Assembly (NCBI GenBank): GCA_947627825.1
Contig: CANQXO010000036.1
Span: 1 to 11,984 of the forward strand
Length of the DNA: 11,984 bases
Direction of reading: 5' to 3'
DNA from: an uncultured Clostridia bacterium
Lineage (GTDB): Bacteria; Bacillota_A; Clostridia; TANB77; CAG-508
This document shows, piece after piece, positions 1 through 7,537 of this stretch. Below the pieces are notes generated by a model. That model was not told the origin of the DNA and did no database searches. It saw only the letters and a program-made list of their open reading frames with translations. How positions within the stretch are numbered: position 1 is the stretch's first letter; every line of letters begins with the position of its first letter. The translations under genes and the position numbers were made by a program.

Positions 1-509
1 AATATGAAGGAGCAAAAGTGGTAGGGTTAAGGCACAGTTATTATGTAATAGATATAAATGAGCTAAATGCAGAAGAACTATTAAAGTCAACAAGTTTACT
101 AGAGAATATATTAGGAGTAGAAAAATTAAAAGACAAAGAAGTATACAAAACTGTATTAAAAATAGCACAGAAGCAAAAGAAAAAGGGCGATAAAGAAATA
201 ATGGAAAAGTTAATAAGAAATGAATTTGCCGAAATACTTACAGAAGATCAAATAAAGCAAATAATAGAAGATATAAATAAAAAGGAGAGTGATGAAACTA
301 TGACGATAGGAGAAAGAGCAATAAGAGGAGTTAAACAAACAGCGAAGAAAGAAGGAAGAGCAGAGGGAAGGGCAGAAGGAAGAGCAGAAGAAAAAATGCA
401 AATAGCCAAAGAAATGCTAAAAAAGTGTATACCAATAAAAACTATAGAAGAAGTAACAAAAGTAAAAGAAGAAGACTTAAAACAAATTCAAAGAAAAATA
501 ACGGTATAA
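1..509 (+). CDS. Rpn-family PD-(D/E)XK nuclease / putative transposase, 3' part
   Basis: The frame is open to the left edge (first whole codon at 3), so the gene begins outside the window and the GTG at 18 is only an internal codon. What remains is the C-terminal tail typical of Rpn-like (PDDEXK_2, 'recombination-promoting nuclease') proteins: a segment with HSYYVIDINEL, a charged helical region, three E-G-R-A tetrapeptides, then a helical end of the type IAKEMLKKxIPIxTIEEVTxVxEEDL, which closely matches the usual ending of this family. The PD-(D/E)XK catalytic core is not in the window, so activity cannot be judged. Known members are DNA endonucleases, some shown to promote RecA-independent recombination; they are often found as dispersed multicopy genes in clostridia. 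A possible terminator follows at 547-601, so it is probably not co-transcribed with the surface-protein locus. The family call is fairly sure; the function of this copy is inference. Confidence 0.75.
   Translation, partial: YEGAKVVGLRHSYYVIDINELNAEELLKSTSLLENILGVEKLKDKEVYKTVLKIAQKQKKKGDKEIMEKLIRNEFAEILTEDQIKQIIEDINKKESDETMTIGERAIRGVKQTAKKEGRAEGRAEGRAEEKMQIAKEMLKKCIPIKTIEEVTKVKEEDLKQIQRKITV
351..386 (+). repeat. Three tandem 12-bp repeats encoding E-G-R-A
   Basis: Copies lie at 351-362, 363-374 and 375-386. The outer two are identical (GAAGGAAGAGCA); the middle one differs at two positions (GAGGGAAGGGCA), both silent. They keep frame and encode (EGRA)x3 in a charged, probably helical linker. 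Runs of this kind vary in number among Rpn-family proteins, so this is likely a small in-frame variable repeat. Confidence 0.8.
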
Positions 510-546
510 GTAATTAGAATAATAAAAAAATATAAGTATATAAAAT

Positions 547-601
547 AAAAACAACCTTAAATAGCATCTTATCAAAGTGCAATATCCGTAAGGGTGTTTT
601 T
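547..601 (+). terminator. Possible terminator after the Rpn-family gene
   Basis: An outer stem pairs 547-553 plus 555-559 with 589-593 plus 595-601 (12 pairs, one A/G mismatch at 554/594). Its right arm ends in GTTTTT and continues into a T-rich stretch. The 29-base interior can form a second small hairpin, GCA(T)CTT-ATCA-AAGTGC at 564-580, with one bulged T. The position 40 bases after the stop codon and the T-rich right arm suit an intrinsic terminator. The large loop makes it weaker than a classic one. Confidence 0.4.
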
Positions 602-787
602 ATTTTTAACCAATAAAAAAACAAAAAATATTACAAATATAAAGCAAAAAAGATACGTAAATGTAAAAAAAGGGCAAAAATGTACTTCCGTAAATAAAGA
701 AAGAAAAATGTCGAAACACAGCCCAAAATGCTATTTACAAGAAATATTAAAATATGCCAAAATAAGTATAAATATATTATCTTTTAT
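602..787. other. AT-rich intergenic stretch, no supported gene
   Basis: This stretch lies between the possible terminator and the RBS of the surface-protein locus. It is A-rich with a few GC islands (CCGTAA appears twice across 586-693, GGGC at 672-675 and GCCC at 721-724). A TATAAAT at 767-773 could be a -10 element, but no convincing -35 sits 16-18 bases upstream. The promoter for the downstream gene should be in here, but I cannot place it with confidence. Confidence 0.4.
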
Positions 788-792
788 GGAGG
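788..792 (+). promoter_or_regulatory. Strong Shine-Dalgarno GGAGG for ATG 802
   Basis: GGAGG sits nine bases before ATG 802. It is the clearest ribosome binding site in the window, and it decides the start of the surface-protein locus: no comparable site precedes the ATG at 1071, the ATG at 5402, or the TTG/ATG at 7503/7506. Confidence 0.8.
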
Positions 793-801
793 TTAAAACA
801 A

Positions 802-927
802 ATGAAAGAAGAAAAAAAGAATGTAGAAAATGTACAAGGAAAGATGCAAGAGGTAAATAAGAAAAGTAAAGGAAAGAAAACACCTAAAACTCACGAAAAA
901 ATGTTCGCGGGGGGGGTCACGGATTAG
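802..927 (+). CDS. Lys-rich cytoplasmic N-terminus of the giant surface protein, closed by the G8 tract
   Basis: This is a 41-codon frame with an excellent RBS. It starts MKEEKKNVENVQGKMQ, contains a Lys-rich stretch (KKSKGKK), reaches MFAGG in the G run, and ends V-T-D-stop only because the run has eight G. It is very basic and hydrophilic with no fold of its own, the kind of tail expected on the cytoplasmic side of a signal anchor (positive-inside rule). If the reading frame slips by -1 in the G run, or one G is added, it continues AGGGHGLVPKKNFTV and then into the membrane segment at 960-1019 and the 1442-codon body. I read it as exon-like 5' coding sequence of the downstream gene and not as an independent small protein, although the short peptide would be made in the state shown here. 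Confidence 0.65.
   Translation: MKEEKKNVENVQGKMQEVNKKSKGKKTPKTHEKMFAGGVTD
909..916 (+). repeat. G8 homopolymer tract, frame-deciding
   Basis: Eight consecutive G inside a locus dominated by A and T. Upstream codons run at 802+3n, and the open frame downstream is one base earlier in phase. A ninth G, or only six, would make one continuous frame. In the upstream phase, bases 909-915 read G-GGG-GGG, which fits the X-XXY-YYZ form of a -1 slippery heptamer. A weak 4-bp stem (914-917 with 929-932) overlaps the 3' edge. Confidence 0.85.
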
Positions 928-1070
928 TACCCAAGAAAAACTTTACAGTATTAGCTAAAATAATATTACCAATACTGATAATAGCAATACTAGTAGCCAC
1001 AATATTTAGTGCGTTATATAAAGAGCCTCAAACTATTAATACAAGTATAGACCCAGAGCTTGCAAGAGCA
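918..1070 (+). other. In-frame coding segment with membrane anchor, no start codon of its own
   Basis: The frame of the 1442-codon body is open back to 888 (stop TAA at 885-887) but has no ATG, GTG or TTG before 1071. It encodes HGLVPKKNFTVLAK, then about 20 hydrophobic residues at 960-1019 (IILPILIIAILVATIFSALY), then KEPQTINTSIDPELARA. A strong signal-anchor or signal-peptide core just upstream of the first ATG, with no way to start it, shows that the true protein begins at ATG 802 and crosses the G tract. With the tract repaired, the membrane segment would be residues 54-73, after an unusually long basic tail of about 53 residues. Confidence 0.75.
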
Positions 1071-4000
1071 ATGGAATATACGCATGTAAAATCAGGAGAC
1101 GAAAATATTGAAGAATTAATGGCAGATAATGGTGAGTCATTTGTTCAATTTGATGCCTTCTTTTTAAGAGATATAAATGATGATGGAGAAGCAGATGGAA
1201 TAAGAGGAACGTGTAATGAAATAGGAGCAGAGGACACTTTATACATGGAACTTAAAGTGTCTGCAAATGGAAGCTTGCAAGATGGTGTAATAAAAATAAA
1301 TAGTGATAACTTTTATTTTGATACAACAATACCAAGCGATAATGAAATACAAGAAAATGTAATAGGAAATAATGTAAAAGAAATAAAATTAAATGAGATA
1401 AAAAATGGAACACAAAAATTAATAACAGGAATGGTAAAAAGTGGAGATTATACATATGATTCAACAAAAACACAAGCTATAGGAAACAACATAAAAAATT
1501 ACAGTAAGAAAAATAGTATAACATTTACAGGAAAGCATGTAAATAGTGAAACAGGTGCAGTAACACAAATAAATAAAACAGTATATTTTGATGTAGACTG
1601 GTATGGAAAACTAGAAGCAGAAATATTAGATGAATATCAAACAGACAATGAATATTTAGATGAAGCACTTGACGAAGAAAATGGAAAGATGAATTTAAAA
1701 TTTAAAGTAGAAACAAGAGAGAATAAAGAAGAATTAATATTAAAGAAAACTGTAGTAGAAGGAACAATACCAGAGTTAAATAATTACCCTCCAGAGAAAG
1801 TAGAAATAGAAAATAAAGAAATAAATTTCAGTTATGATAAAGCAACGAGAAAGTTTAAAATAGAGCAAGAAGCAAAAGAGAATGAAGAGACTGGTGAAAT
1901 AACAAGTACATTATCAAGATATAATACATATGAAATAGTTGTAACATACCCAATACAGGCATATTTAGCAGAAGAAGAGCTTATGGAAATGAGAATACCA
2001 GTAACAGCATACTATGAAGGATATAACAATACAAATGTTGAATTTGAAGATCCAAAGCAATCTAACATAGCAAAAACTACAGTAATAGCAATATATGGAG
2101 AAAGACCAAAGGGAACAGTGGCATCATTTGAAGTAAAAGTAGGAAAGTATATATATGAGCCAAGAGGAAGATATGTTGTATCAAAAGAAAAACCATCAAA
2201 AATATATAATGAAATAGAAGAGAACCCAGGAGAGGACACTTATGAAGTAGTATGGTCAGCACAAACAGGGCCAGATGGAGCATCAGAAGGAATAATGATG
2301 TGGGAGAAAAAACTTAATAGCGAAGAGCAAATATCAGATGAGTTTATAACAACAGAAGCTAGTTCAAAAAGTATGGAAGAAATAGTTTCAAATGTAGGAA
2401 TATATTTTTCAAATGCAAAAGGAATGTTAGGAGAAGATGGCTGGATAAAAGTATATGACAATGAAACAGGTGAATTAAAAGCAACTTTTACAGCACAAAA
2501 TTGGGAACAATATAATAAAAATAGACCATACAGATATGAAATACCAATAAGGCATATAAGAATAGAAACAAGTAATACAAATATAAATTCTACATTGTTA
2601 GTTTATAATATAAAAGAAATAAATGATGAATATTTAATAGAAAATTATGAAAAAGATCAATTTGATTCATTGCAATATATAAAATCAACTTTAGGAGGAT
2701 ATTTAAAAAATAAAACAGTAATAGAAAATCAAGTTGAAACAAACTTTAAATTTGAATCTATACATATAGCAGATTATGAAGAACCATATGCTATAGCAAA
2801 AGTTGAGGTAAGTGATGATTCAATATCAACACAAGAAACAAAGGAAAATTTAGAAATAAAAATAAAAGCAGAAGGAGATGCTTCTTTAAATCAAGTAAAA
2901 TGGGTAAATGGCGCATTTTTATTAAAGTTACCTAAAGATATAGTAGATGTTGAAATAAATGATGTAACTGCAAATAATAACGTAGAAATAGTAAGTTATG
3001 AAACGTATGAAGAAATAGGAGATGAAACATATAATTTTATAAAAATAAATACAAAAAATGAAAGGGAAGCAAACTATACAATAACAATAAATTGTAATAT
3101 AACACCAGACCCAAGGGTAGAAACAACACATGAAAGCATAGAATTGTATTCATATAATGAAAATGCATCAAGTTACTATTCTCCAGTAGAGGATATATAT
3201 GATGTAAATAATAATTTAAATAAAGTGGAAAAGATAGATAAAAGTACAGTTGAAATAAATTTAATATCACCAAACTCATTAGTAACATCACAAATAATAA
3301 AAGATTATGATAGTAAAGGAAGTATAACAGTAGCACCTAAAATAGCAGATGTATTAAAAGAGCAAGGAAAAGCAACTTTAGATATAAGTATATTAAATAA
3401 TTATGCAGGAAAAATAAGTGAAGTAAAAGTAATAGGAAAAGTACCAAAAGCAGAAAATACATATGTAATAAATGGAAGAGAATTAGGTTCAACTTTTAGT
3501 ACACAATTAATAGAAGGAAGTTTAAAATTATCAGATAAATTCCAAAATGTAGCAACTATATATTATTCAGAAAAGGAAAAACCAAATAAAGATTTATTAA
3601 ATGATACAAGTGAATGGACAAAAACACCAAGTGACTATAGTGCAATAAAAACGTTTTTAATTGACTTTGGAAGTTATGTATTTGAAAAAGGAGAAGAAGA
3701 GCATATAACATATGATGTAAGTATACCAGAAGAAACAGATTATAATGAAGTTTCATTTGCACATCATGCAGTATACTTTAGTTTAGAAACAGAACATGGA
3801 AAATATAGAACGCAAGTAGAACCAAATAAAATAGGATTAAGAATAGCAAAATATTATAATTTAGAATTAACAAAATATCAAAAAGGAACTAAAAATGGAA
3901 TATCTGGTGCAACATATTATTTATGGCCAGAGGGAGAAAAAGAAGGAAAAACAAAGGTAACAGGAGAAGGTGGAAAATTAACATTAGAAAACTTATACAT

Positions 4001-5399
4001 AAAACAAAATTATTGCTTAAAAGAAATAAAAACTCCAGAAGAATATGAGTTAAGCGATGAAATAATAAAGTTCACAACAAATGAAGATGGAGATACATTA
4101 ATAGTTACACAATTAAACGAAGAAGATCCATCAAGTTTATTAAAATTAGAGGGAACAACAGAAGATGGAGCATATAAAGTAAATGTAGAAGTAGAAGACG
4201 AAGTAAAAGCAAATTTATCAATATTAAAAATAGGAAGTGAAGAATCTGAAAAAGTAAAGGGAGCTCGTTTTAAATTAATAGAAACAAATTCAGGTGATAG
4301 TGAAGAACAAACAGAAAAAGTAATAATAACAAATAGTGAAGGACAAATAAATGCAAAGGGATTAAAAATAGGACAAGAATACACCTTGGAAGAAGTAAGA
4401 GCAGAGGGGTATTATTTAGCAAGCCAAATAAAATTTATAATAACACATGAAGCAGAAAATTTTGATATAGAGATAACAGAGCCAGTAGAAGGATTAGAAG
4501 AAGTATTAACACAACATAACTTAACAATGCAAAATGAAATACCAACAGTAAATTTCACAATAAAAGATGAAAAAATACCAACATACAATTTAACTATAAA
4601 GAAAATAGAAAAAGGAAAACCAGAGGAATTATTGTCAGGAGCAAAATTTAAACTTATAAAAGATGGAAAAGAAATAGGTAGATATGAAACAGGAAAAGTA
4701 GGTCAAACAAGTGAAAATGGAGAAAAAGGACAAGTAACAATACAAAATTTATATGCAACAGAGGAATCAAGAAAAACAGAACAAATATATACATTGCAAG
4801 AATATTTTGTACCAGAGGGATATTCAAAAATGCAAGATGTACAACTTAAAGTAACTAAAGGAGAAGATGAAACCTTTAGTTTAGAAGTTATGCAAGGAAC
4901 AGTAGCAGAAAGTAAAATAGATGGAAATGACATAACAATAACATTAGAGGATAACCCAATATTCAAATTAACAAAAAGAGAAGCAGTAGAAGAAGGTCAG
5001 GCTGAAGTAACACAAGGAAAATTGTTACCAAACACAAAATTTGTAATATATAATGTAGAAAATGGTACAGTGCCAGCAACAAATAGCAAGGGAGAGTTAG
5101 TAGGAGAAAAACAAGAAATAGACGGAAAAGAATACTATGTATTAGAAACAGATGATAACGGAGAAATATCAGCAGATTTGCCACAAGGCATGTATAAAGC
5201 AGTAGAGGTAGAAGCATCAGAAGATAAGTATGCTTTAGCAGAAGAAACGTATTTTGGAATTGGTGCTTCAAGAGAAGGGCAAACAGTTCAAGTGGTAGAG
5301 TGGGTGAAGACAATTCCAATACCAGCAACAGATGCAAGTTTAAATTTAATAGAATTAACTAGTGACGGAGGTTATATAGTGGTGAGAGTATTGATTTAG
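1071..5399 (+). CDS. Giant cell-surface protein, first large part: unknown beta-rich region, four SpaA/Cna-like domains, first propeller strand
   Basis: 1442 codons from the first ATG, but the frame runs in from upstream (see 918-1070) and this ATG has no RBS, so it is probably internal. Residues 1-170 hold an acidic DINDDGEADG loop (34-43) resembling EF-hand/dockerin-type calcium loops. Residues about 170-925 are beta-rich ectodomain I cannot assign. Four SpaA/Cna-like domains follow at about 928-1006, 1045-1125, 1172-1260 and 1294-1395, each with an LxxxK-type first strand, a GAxF/GATY or NTKF strand, an N/T-x-x-G-x-x turn, and a YxLxE-x-x-x-P/A-x-x-Y-like end (CLKEIKTPEEYEL, TLEEVRAEGYYL, TLQEYFVPEGYSK, KAVEVEASEDKY). 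Lys and Glu sit where such domains form Lys-Asn/Asp isopeptide bonds with a catalytic Glu. The frame then enters a propeller repeat (VEWVKTI...SDGGYIVV) and hits TAG mid-repeat, so the stop at 5397 looks like a break. Expected role: extracellular stalk and adhesin. No sortase motif. Confidence 0.8.
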   Translation: MEYTHVKSGDENIEELMADNGESFVQFDAFFLRDINDDGEADGIRGTCNEIGAEDTLYMELKVSANGSLQDGVIKINSDNFYFDTTIPSDNEIQENVIGNNVKEIKLNEIKNGTQKLITGMVKSGDYTYDSTKTQAIGNNIKNYSKKNSITFTGKHVNSETGAVTQINKTVYFDVDWYGKLEAEILDEYQTDNEYLDEALDEENGKMNLKFKVETRENKEELILKKTVVEGTIPELNNYPPEKVEIENKEINFSYDKATRKFKIEQEAKENEETGEITSTLSRYNTYEIVVTYPIQAYLAEEELMEMRIPVTAYYEGYNNTNVEFEDPKQSNIAKTTVIAIYGERPKGTVASFEVKVGKYIYEPRGRYVVSKEKPSKIYNEIEENPGEDTYEVVWSAQTGPDGASEGIMMWEKKLNSEEQISDEFITTEASSKSMEEIVSNVGIYFSNAKGMLGEDGWIKVYDNETGELKATFTAQNWEQYNKNRPYRYEIPIRHIRIETSNTNINSTLLVYNIKEINDEYLIENYEKDQFDSLQYIKSTLGGYLKNKTVIENQVETNFKFESIHIADYEEPYAIAKVEVSDDSISTQETKENLEIKIKAEGDASLNQVKWVNGAFLLKLPKDIVDVEINDVTANNNVEIVSYETYEEIGDETYNFIKINTKNEREANYTITINCNITPDPRVETTHESIELYSYNENASSYYSPVEDIYDVNNNLNKVEKIDKSTVEINLISPNSLVTSQIIKDYDSKGSITVAPKIADVLKEQGKATLDISILNNYAGKISEVKVIGKVPKAENTYVINGRELGSTFSTQLIEGSLKLSDKFQNVATIYYSEKEKPNKDLLNDTSEWTKTPSDYSAIKTFLIDFGSYVFEKGEEEHITYDVSIPEETDYNEVSFAHHAVYFSLETEHGKYRTQVEPNKIGLRIAKYYNLELTKYQKGTKNGISGATYYLWPEGEKEGKTKVTGEGGKLTLENLYIKQNYCLKEIKTPEEYELSDEIIKFTTNEDGDTLIVTQLNEEDPSSLLKLEGTTEDGAYKVNVEVEDEVKANLSILKIGSEESEKVKGARFKLIETNSGDSEEQTEKVIITNSEGQINAKGLKIGQEYTLEEVRAEGYYLASQIKFIITHEAENFDIEITEPVEGLEEVLTQHNLTMQNEIPTVNFTIKDEKIPTYNLTIKKIEKGKPEELLSGAKFKLIKDGKEIGRYETGKVGQTSENGEKGQVTIQNLYATEESRKTEQIYTLQEYFVPEGYSKMQDVQLKVTKGEDETFSLEVMQGTVAESKIDGNDITITLEDNPIFKLTKREAVEEGQAEVTQGKLLPNTKFVIYNVENGTVPATNSKGELVGEKQEIDGKEYYVLETDDNGEISADLPQGMYKAVEVEASEDKYALAEETYFGIGASREGQTVQVVEWVKTIPIPATDASLNLIELTSDGGYIVVRVLI

Positions 5400-5401
5400 G
5401 T

Positions 5402-7537
5402 ATGGATATAAATGGAGAGAGGATAATATTAGAAAATAGTGGGAATTACAGTGAAATGATAATAAAATATAATTCACAAAATGAATTAGAGTGGGCAAAA
5501 TTAGTAGTAGTAAACGGGAAGTATGATTGGAGTTTCGCAATACAATCAATAGCAGAAATAGATGGAGGATATGTAATAATAGGATATTTTGAAGATGAAG
5601 CTGGAATAATTGTAGATGATAATATATTAACAAGTAAGGGTTATGACGATGGAATGATAATAAAATATACCAAAGAAGGCAAACTAGACTGGTACAAAGT
5701 AATAGGAGGCGAAGGAAACGATGAGGTAACATCAGTAACAACCACTAGCGATGGAGGATGCATAATAGGGGGACGTTTTGAGAGTCAAGAGATAGAATTG
5801 AATAATAATTATAAATTAACAAATAAGGGTTATGACGATGGAATGATAATAAAATATACAAGTAAAGGTGAAGTAGATTGGTACAAAGTAATAGGAGGCG
5901 AAAGAAGCGATTCGGTAACATCAGTAGCAACCACTAGAGATGGAGGATATATAATAGGAGGGCAATTTAGTAGTAATATAGAACTAGATACTGAACATAC
6001 ATTAACAAATAAGGGTAATGCCGATGGAATGATAATAAAATATACAAGTGAAGATAAAGTGGAATGGTGTGAAATAATTGGAGGAGAAGGCACTGATGGT
6101 GTAAATTCTATAATCGAAACAAGTGACGGAAATTATATTTGCCTAGCAACAGTAGATTTTGTTGATGAATTTGTAGTTGGAAACGATTTATTAATTAAAT
6201 ATTCTAAAACGGATAAAGGAGATTATAAACAAGAATGGATTAAAGGAACTGGAACTGGAATGCTAGGTTCTTACAGTAAAATGCAGGCTACGAATGATAA
6301 GGGATTCATGCAAGCACAGTATTCTGATTTACTAAAAAAATATGATAAGGATGGTAATATAGAATGGATAAAGAATATAGCTAGTGGTGTGGGAGACTTT
6401 ACATCAGCAAATGATGGTGGCATAGTAGTAACAACTATAAGTTATTCAGAAACTGATTTAGGAATTGATATAAATGGAGACAATGTGAAAATAGAGGGAT
6501 ATAATATGATAATAGTAAAATATATTCCAAATCAAATAGCTAAATGTGTACAAGAACAAGAAAAAACAATAGGAGAAAGTGAAAGTAGTAATAATGTAGA
6601 AGCGCTAATAGCAACTAGAGATGGATGTCATATAGCTGGAGGATATTTTGAAGGAAATAGTATAAATTTAGGTCAGGACATGCATGGAAATGAAGTTATA
6701 TTAAAAAGTAATAGCAATAATAATGTAAAAAATGGATACATAGTTAAGTATGATGAAAATGAAATAGTACAATGGGCAAAAGCAATAGGAGGTGAGTCTG
6801 ATGATATTATAACGACGATATCAGAAACAAGTGATGGAGGCTATGTAGTAGCAGGTAACTTTAAAAGTGATATTATACAATTAGGCGAAAATGAAAGTTT
6901 AAGCAATAATACAGAAAAAAATAATGGAATGCTAATAAAATATAATTTTCAAGGAGAATTAGAATGGGCCAAAACAATAGGAGGAGAAGGCGATGATAAT
7001 ATAACTGCAGTTACACAACTTAATGATGGAGGAATAATAGTATCAGGATACTTTGATAGTAGTAATTTAAATTTAGGAACTTTAACATTAAGTACAAAAG
7101 GAAATTATGATGCTATGATAATTAAATATAGCAAATATGGAGAATTAGAATGGGCAAAAGATATAGGAACAAATGGAGTTGAAAACATAATGTCAATAAC
7201 CTCAAGTAAAGATGGAGGATTTGTAGTAATTGGAGAATTCGAAAGTGAAAGGCTAGATCTAGGGCAAAACAATATTTTAGAGTCTTTAAATAGTGATTAT
7301 ATTAATGTTATGATGATAAAATATAATTCAGGAGGAGATATAGAATGGAAAAATGTGGCAAGTGGAGTTAATAGCGGGGAGAGAGAGGTTAATTATGGTA
7401 TAGAATCAATAACGCAATTGGAAGATGAAAGCTATATCATTGTGGGATATTCCATTTTAGGTAACTTTTTAATACAAGATATATATGGAAATGATATAAT
7501 TATTGATGAGCGGAGGAGTTATCATTCAATACAATAA
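5402..7537 (+). CDS. Giant cell-surface protein, middle part: eleven beta-propeller-type repeats
   Basis: 711 codons made almost wholly of repeats of 50-63 residues. The unit is xDGGYIIxGxFxSxxIxLG..., then a variable loop, then GMIIKYxxxGxLEWAKxIGGEGxDxVxSI. It resembles the SBBP/delta-60-like propeller repeats of secreted surface proteins. Eleven copies of the DGG strand are visible; some are worn (SDGNYICLATV, NDKGFMQAQYS, EDESYIIVGYS). ATG 5402 follows the upstream TAG by two bases, so reinitiation is conceivable, but the frame is open back to 5366 and the residues just before the ATG (GESIDLG) are the missing end of the repeat that opened in the previous frame. The part has no signal peptide, anchor or RBS, so alone it could not be exported. 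It ends in non-repeat sequence (ERRSYHSIQ) after its repeat is cut at about 7508, overlapping the next frame by 35 bases. I interpret it as part of the same protein; partner or ligand unknown. Confidence 0.75.
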   Translation: MDINGERIILENSGNYSEMIIKYNSQNELEWAKLVVVNGKYDWSFAIQSIAEIDGGYVIIGYFEDEAGIIVDDNILTSKGYDDGMIIKYTKEGKLDWYKVIGGEGNDEVTSVTTTSDGGCIIGGRFESQEIELNNNYKLTNKGYDDGMIIKYTSKGEVDWYKVIGGERSDSVTSVATTRDGGYIIGGQFSSNIELDTEHTLTNKGNADGMIIKYTSEDKVEWCEIIGGEGTDGVNSIIETSDGNYICLATVDFVDEFVVGNDLLIKYSKTDKGDYKQEWIKGTGTGMLGSYSKMQATNDKGFMQAQYSDLLKKYDKDGNIEWIKNIASGVGDFTSANDGGIVVTTISYSETDLGIDINGDNVKIEGYNMIIVKYIPNQIAKCVQEQEKTIGESESSNNVEALIATRDGCHIAGGYFEGNSINLGQDMHGNEVILKSNSNNNVKNGYIVKYDENEIVQWAKAIGGESDDIITTISETSDGGYVVAGNFKSDIIQLGENESLSNNTEKNNGMLIKYNFQGELEWAKTIGGEGDDNITAVTQLNDGGIIVSGYFDSSNLNLGTLTLSTKGNYDAMIIKYSKYGELEWAKDIGTNGVENIMSITSSKDGGFVVIGEFESERLDLGQNNILESLNSDYINVMMIKYNSGGDIEWKNVASGVNSGEREVNYGIESITQLEDESYIIVGYSILGNFLIQDIYGNDIIIDERRSYHSIQ
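5635..6058 (+). repeat. Recently duplicated propeller units (189- and 186-bp period)
   Basis: A 36-base block at 5635-5670 recurs exactly at 5824-5859, and in altered form from about 6010. A 24-base block at 5690-5713 recurs exactly at 5879-5902. The offset is 189 bases (63 codons) for the first pair and 186 (62 codons) for the next. Neighbouring units in the array are far more diverged, so these copies look recent or recently converted. Confidence 0.75.

Noticed and set aside
734..773. A sigma-70-type promoter using TTTACA (734-739) and TATAAA (767-772)
   Set aside because: The spacing is 27 bases, far from 16-18, and A/T-rich sequence gives many such matches by chance.
602..787. A riboswitch or structured RNA leader
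   Set aside because: GGGC (672-675) could pair with GCCC (721-724), and TGT-CGAA-ACA at 709-718 could form a tiny hairpin, but stems are short and no known aptamer signature is recognisable.
594..860. An 88-codon plus-strand open frame
   Set aside because: No RBS, low-complexity Lys/Asn/Thr content, no domain, and it runs through the RBS and first codons of the well-supported start at 802 in another frame. Treated as chance.
1071..1073. ATG 1071 as the genuine start of the surface protein
   Set aside because: No Shine-Dalgarno, and the same frame upstream encodes a clear membrane helix that a start here would discard, leaving no export signal. Kept only as the first in-frame ATG.
5402..7508. 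ATG 5402 and TTG/ATG 7503/7506 as independent gene starts
   Set aside because: Both lie inside propeller repeats, lack an RBS and would give proteins without a signal. Coupled reinitiation at TAGGTATG (5397-5404) is possible but unlikely to be productive.
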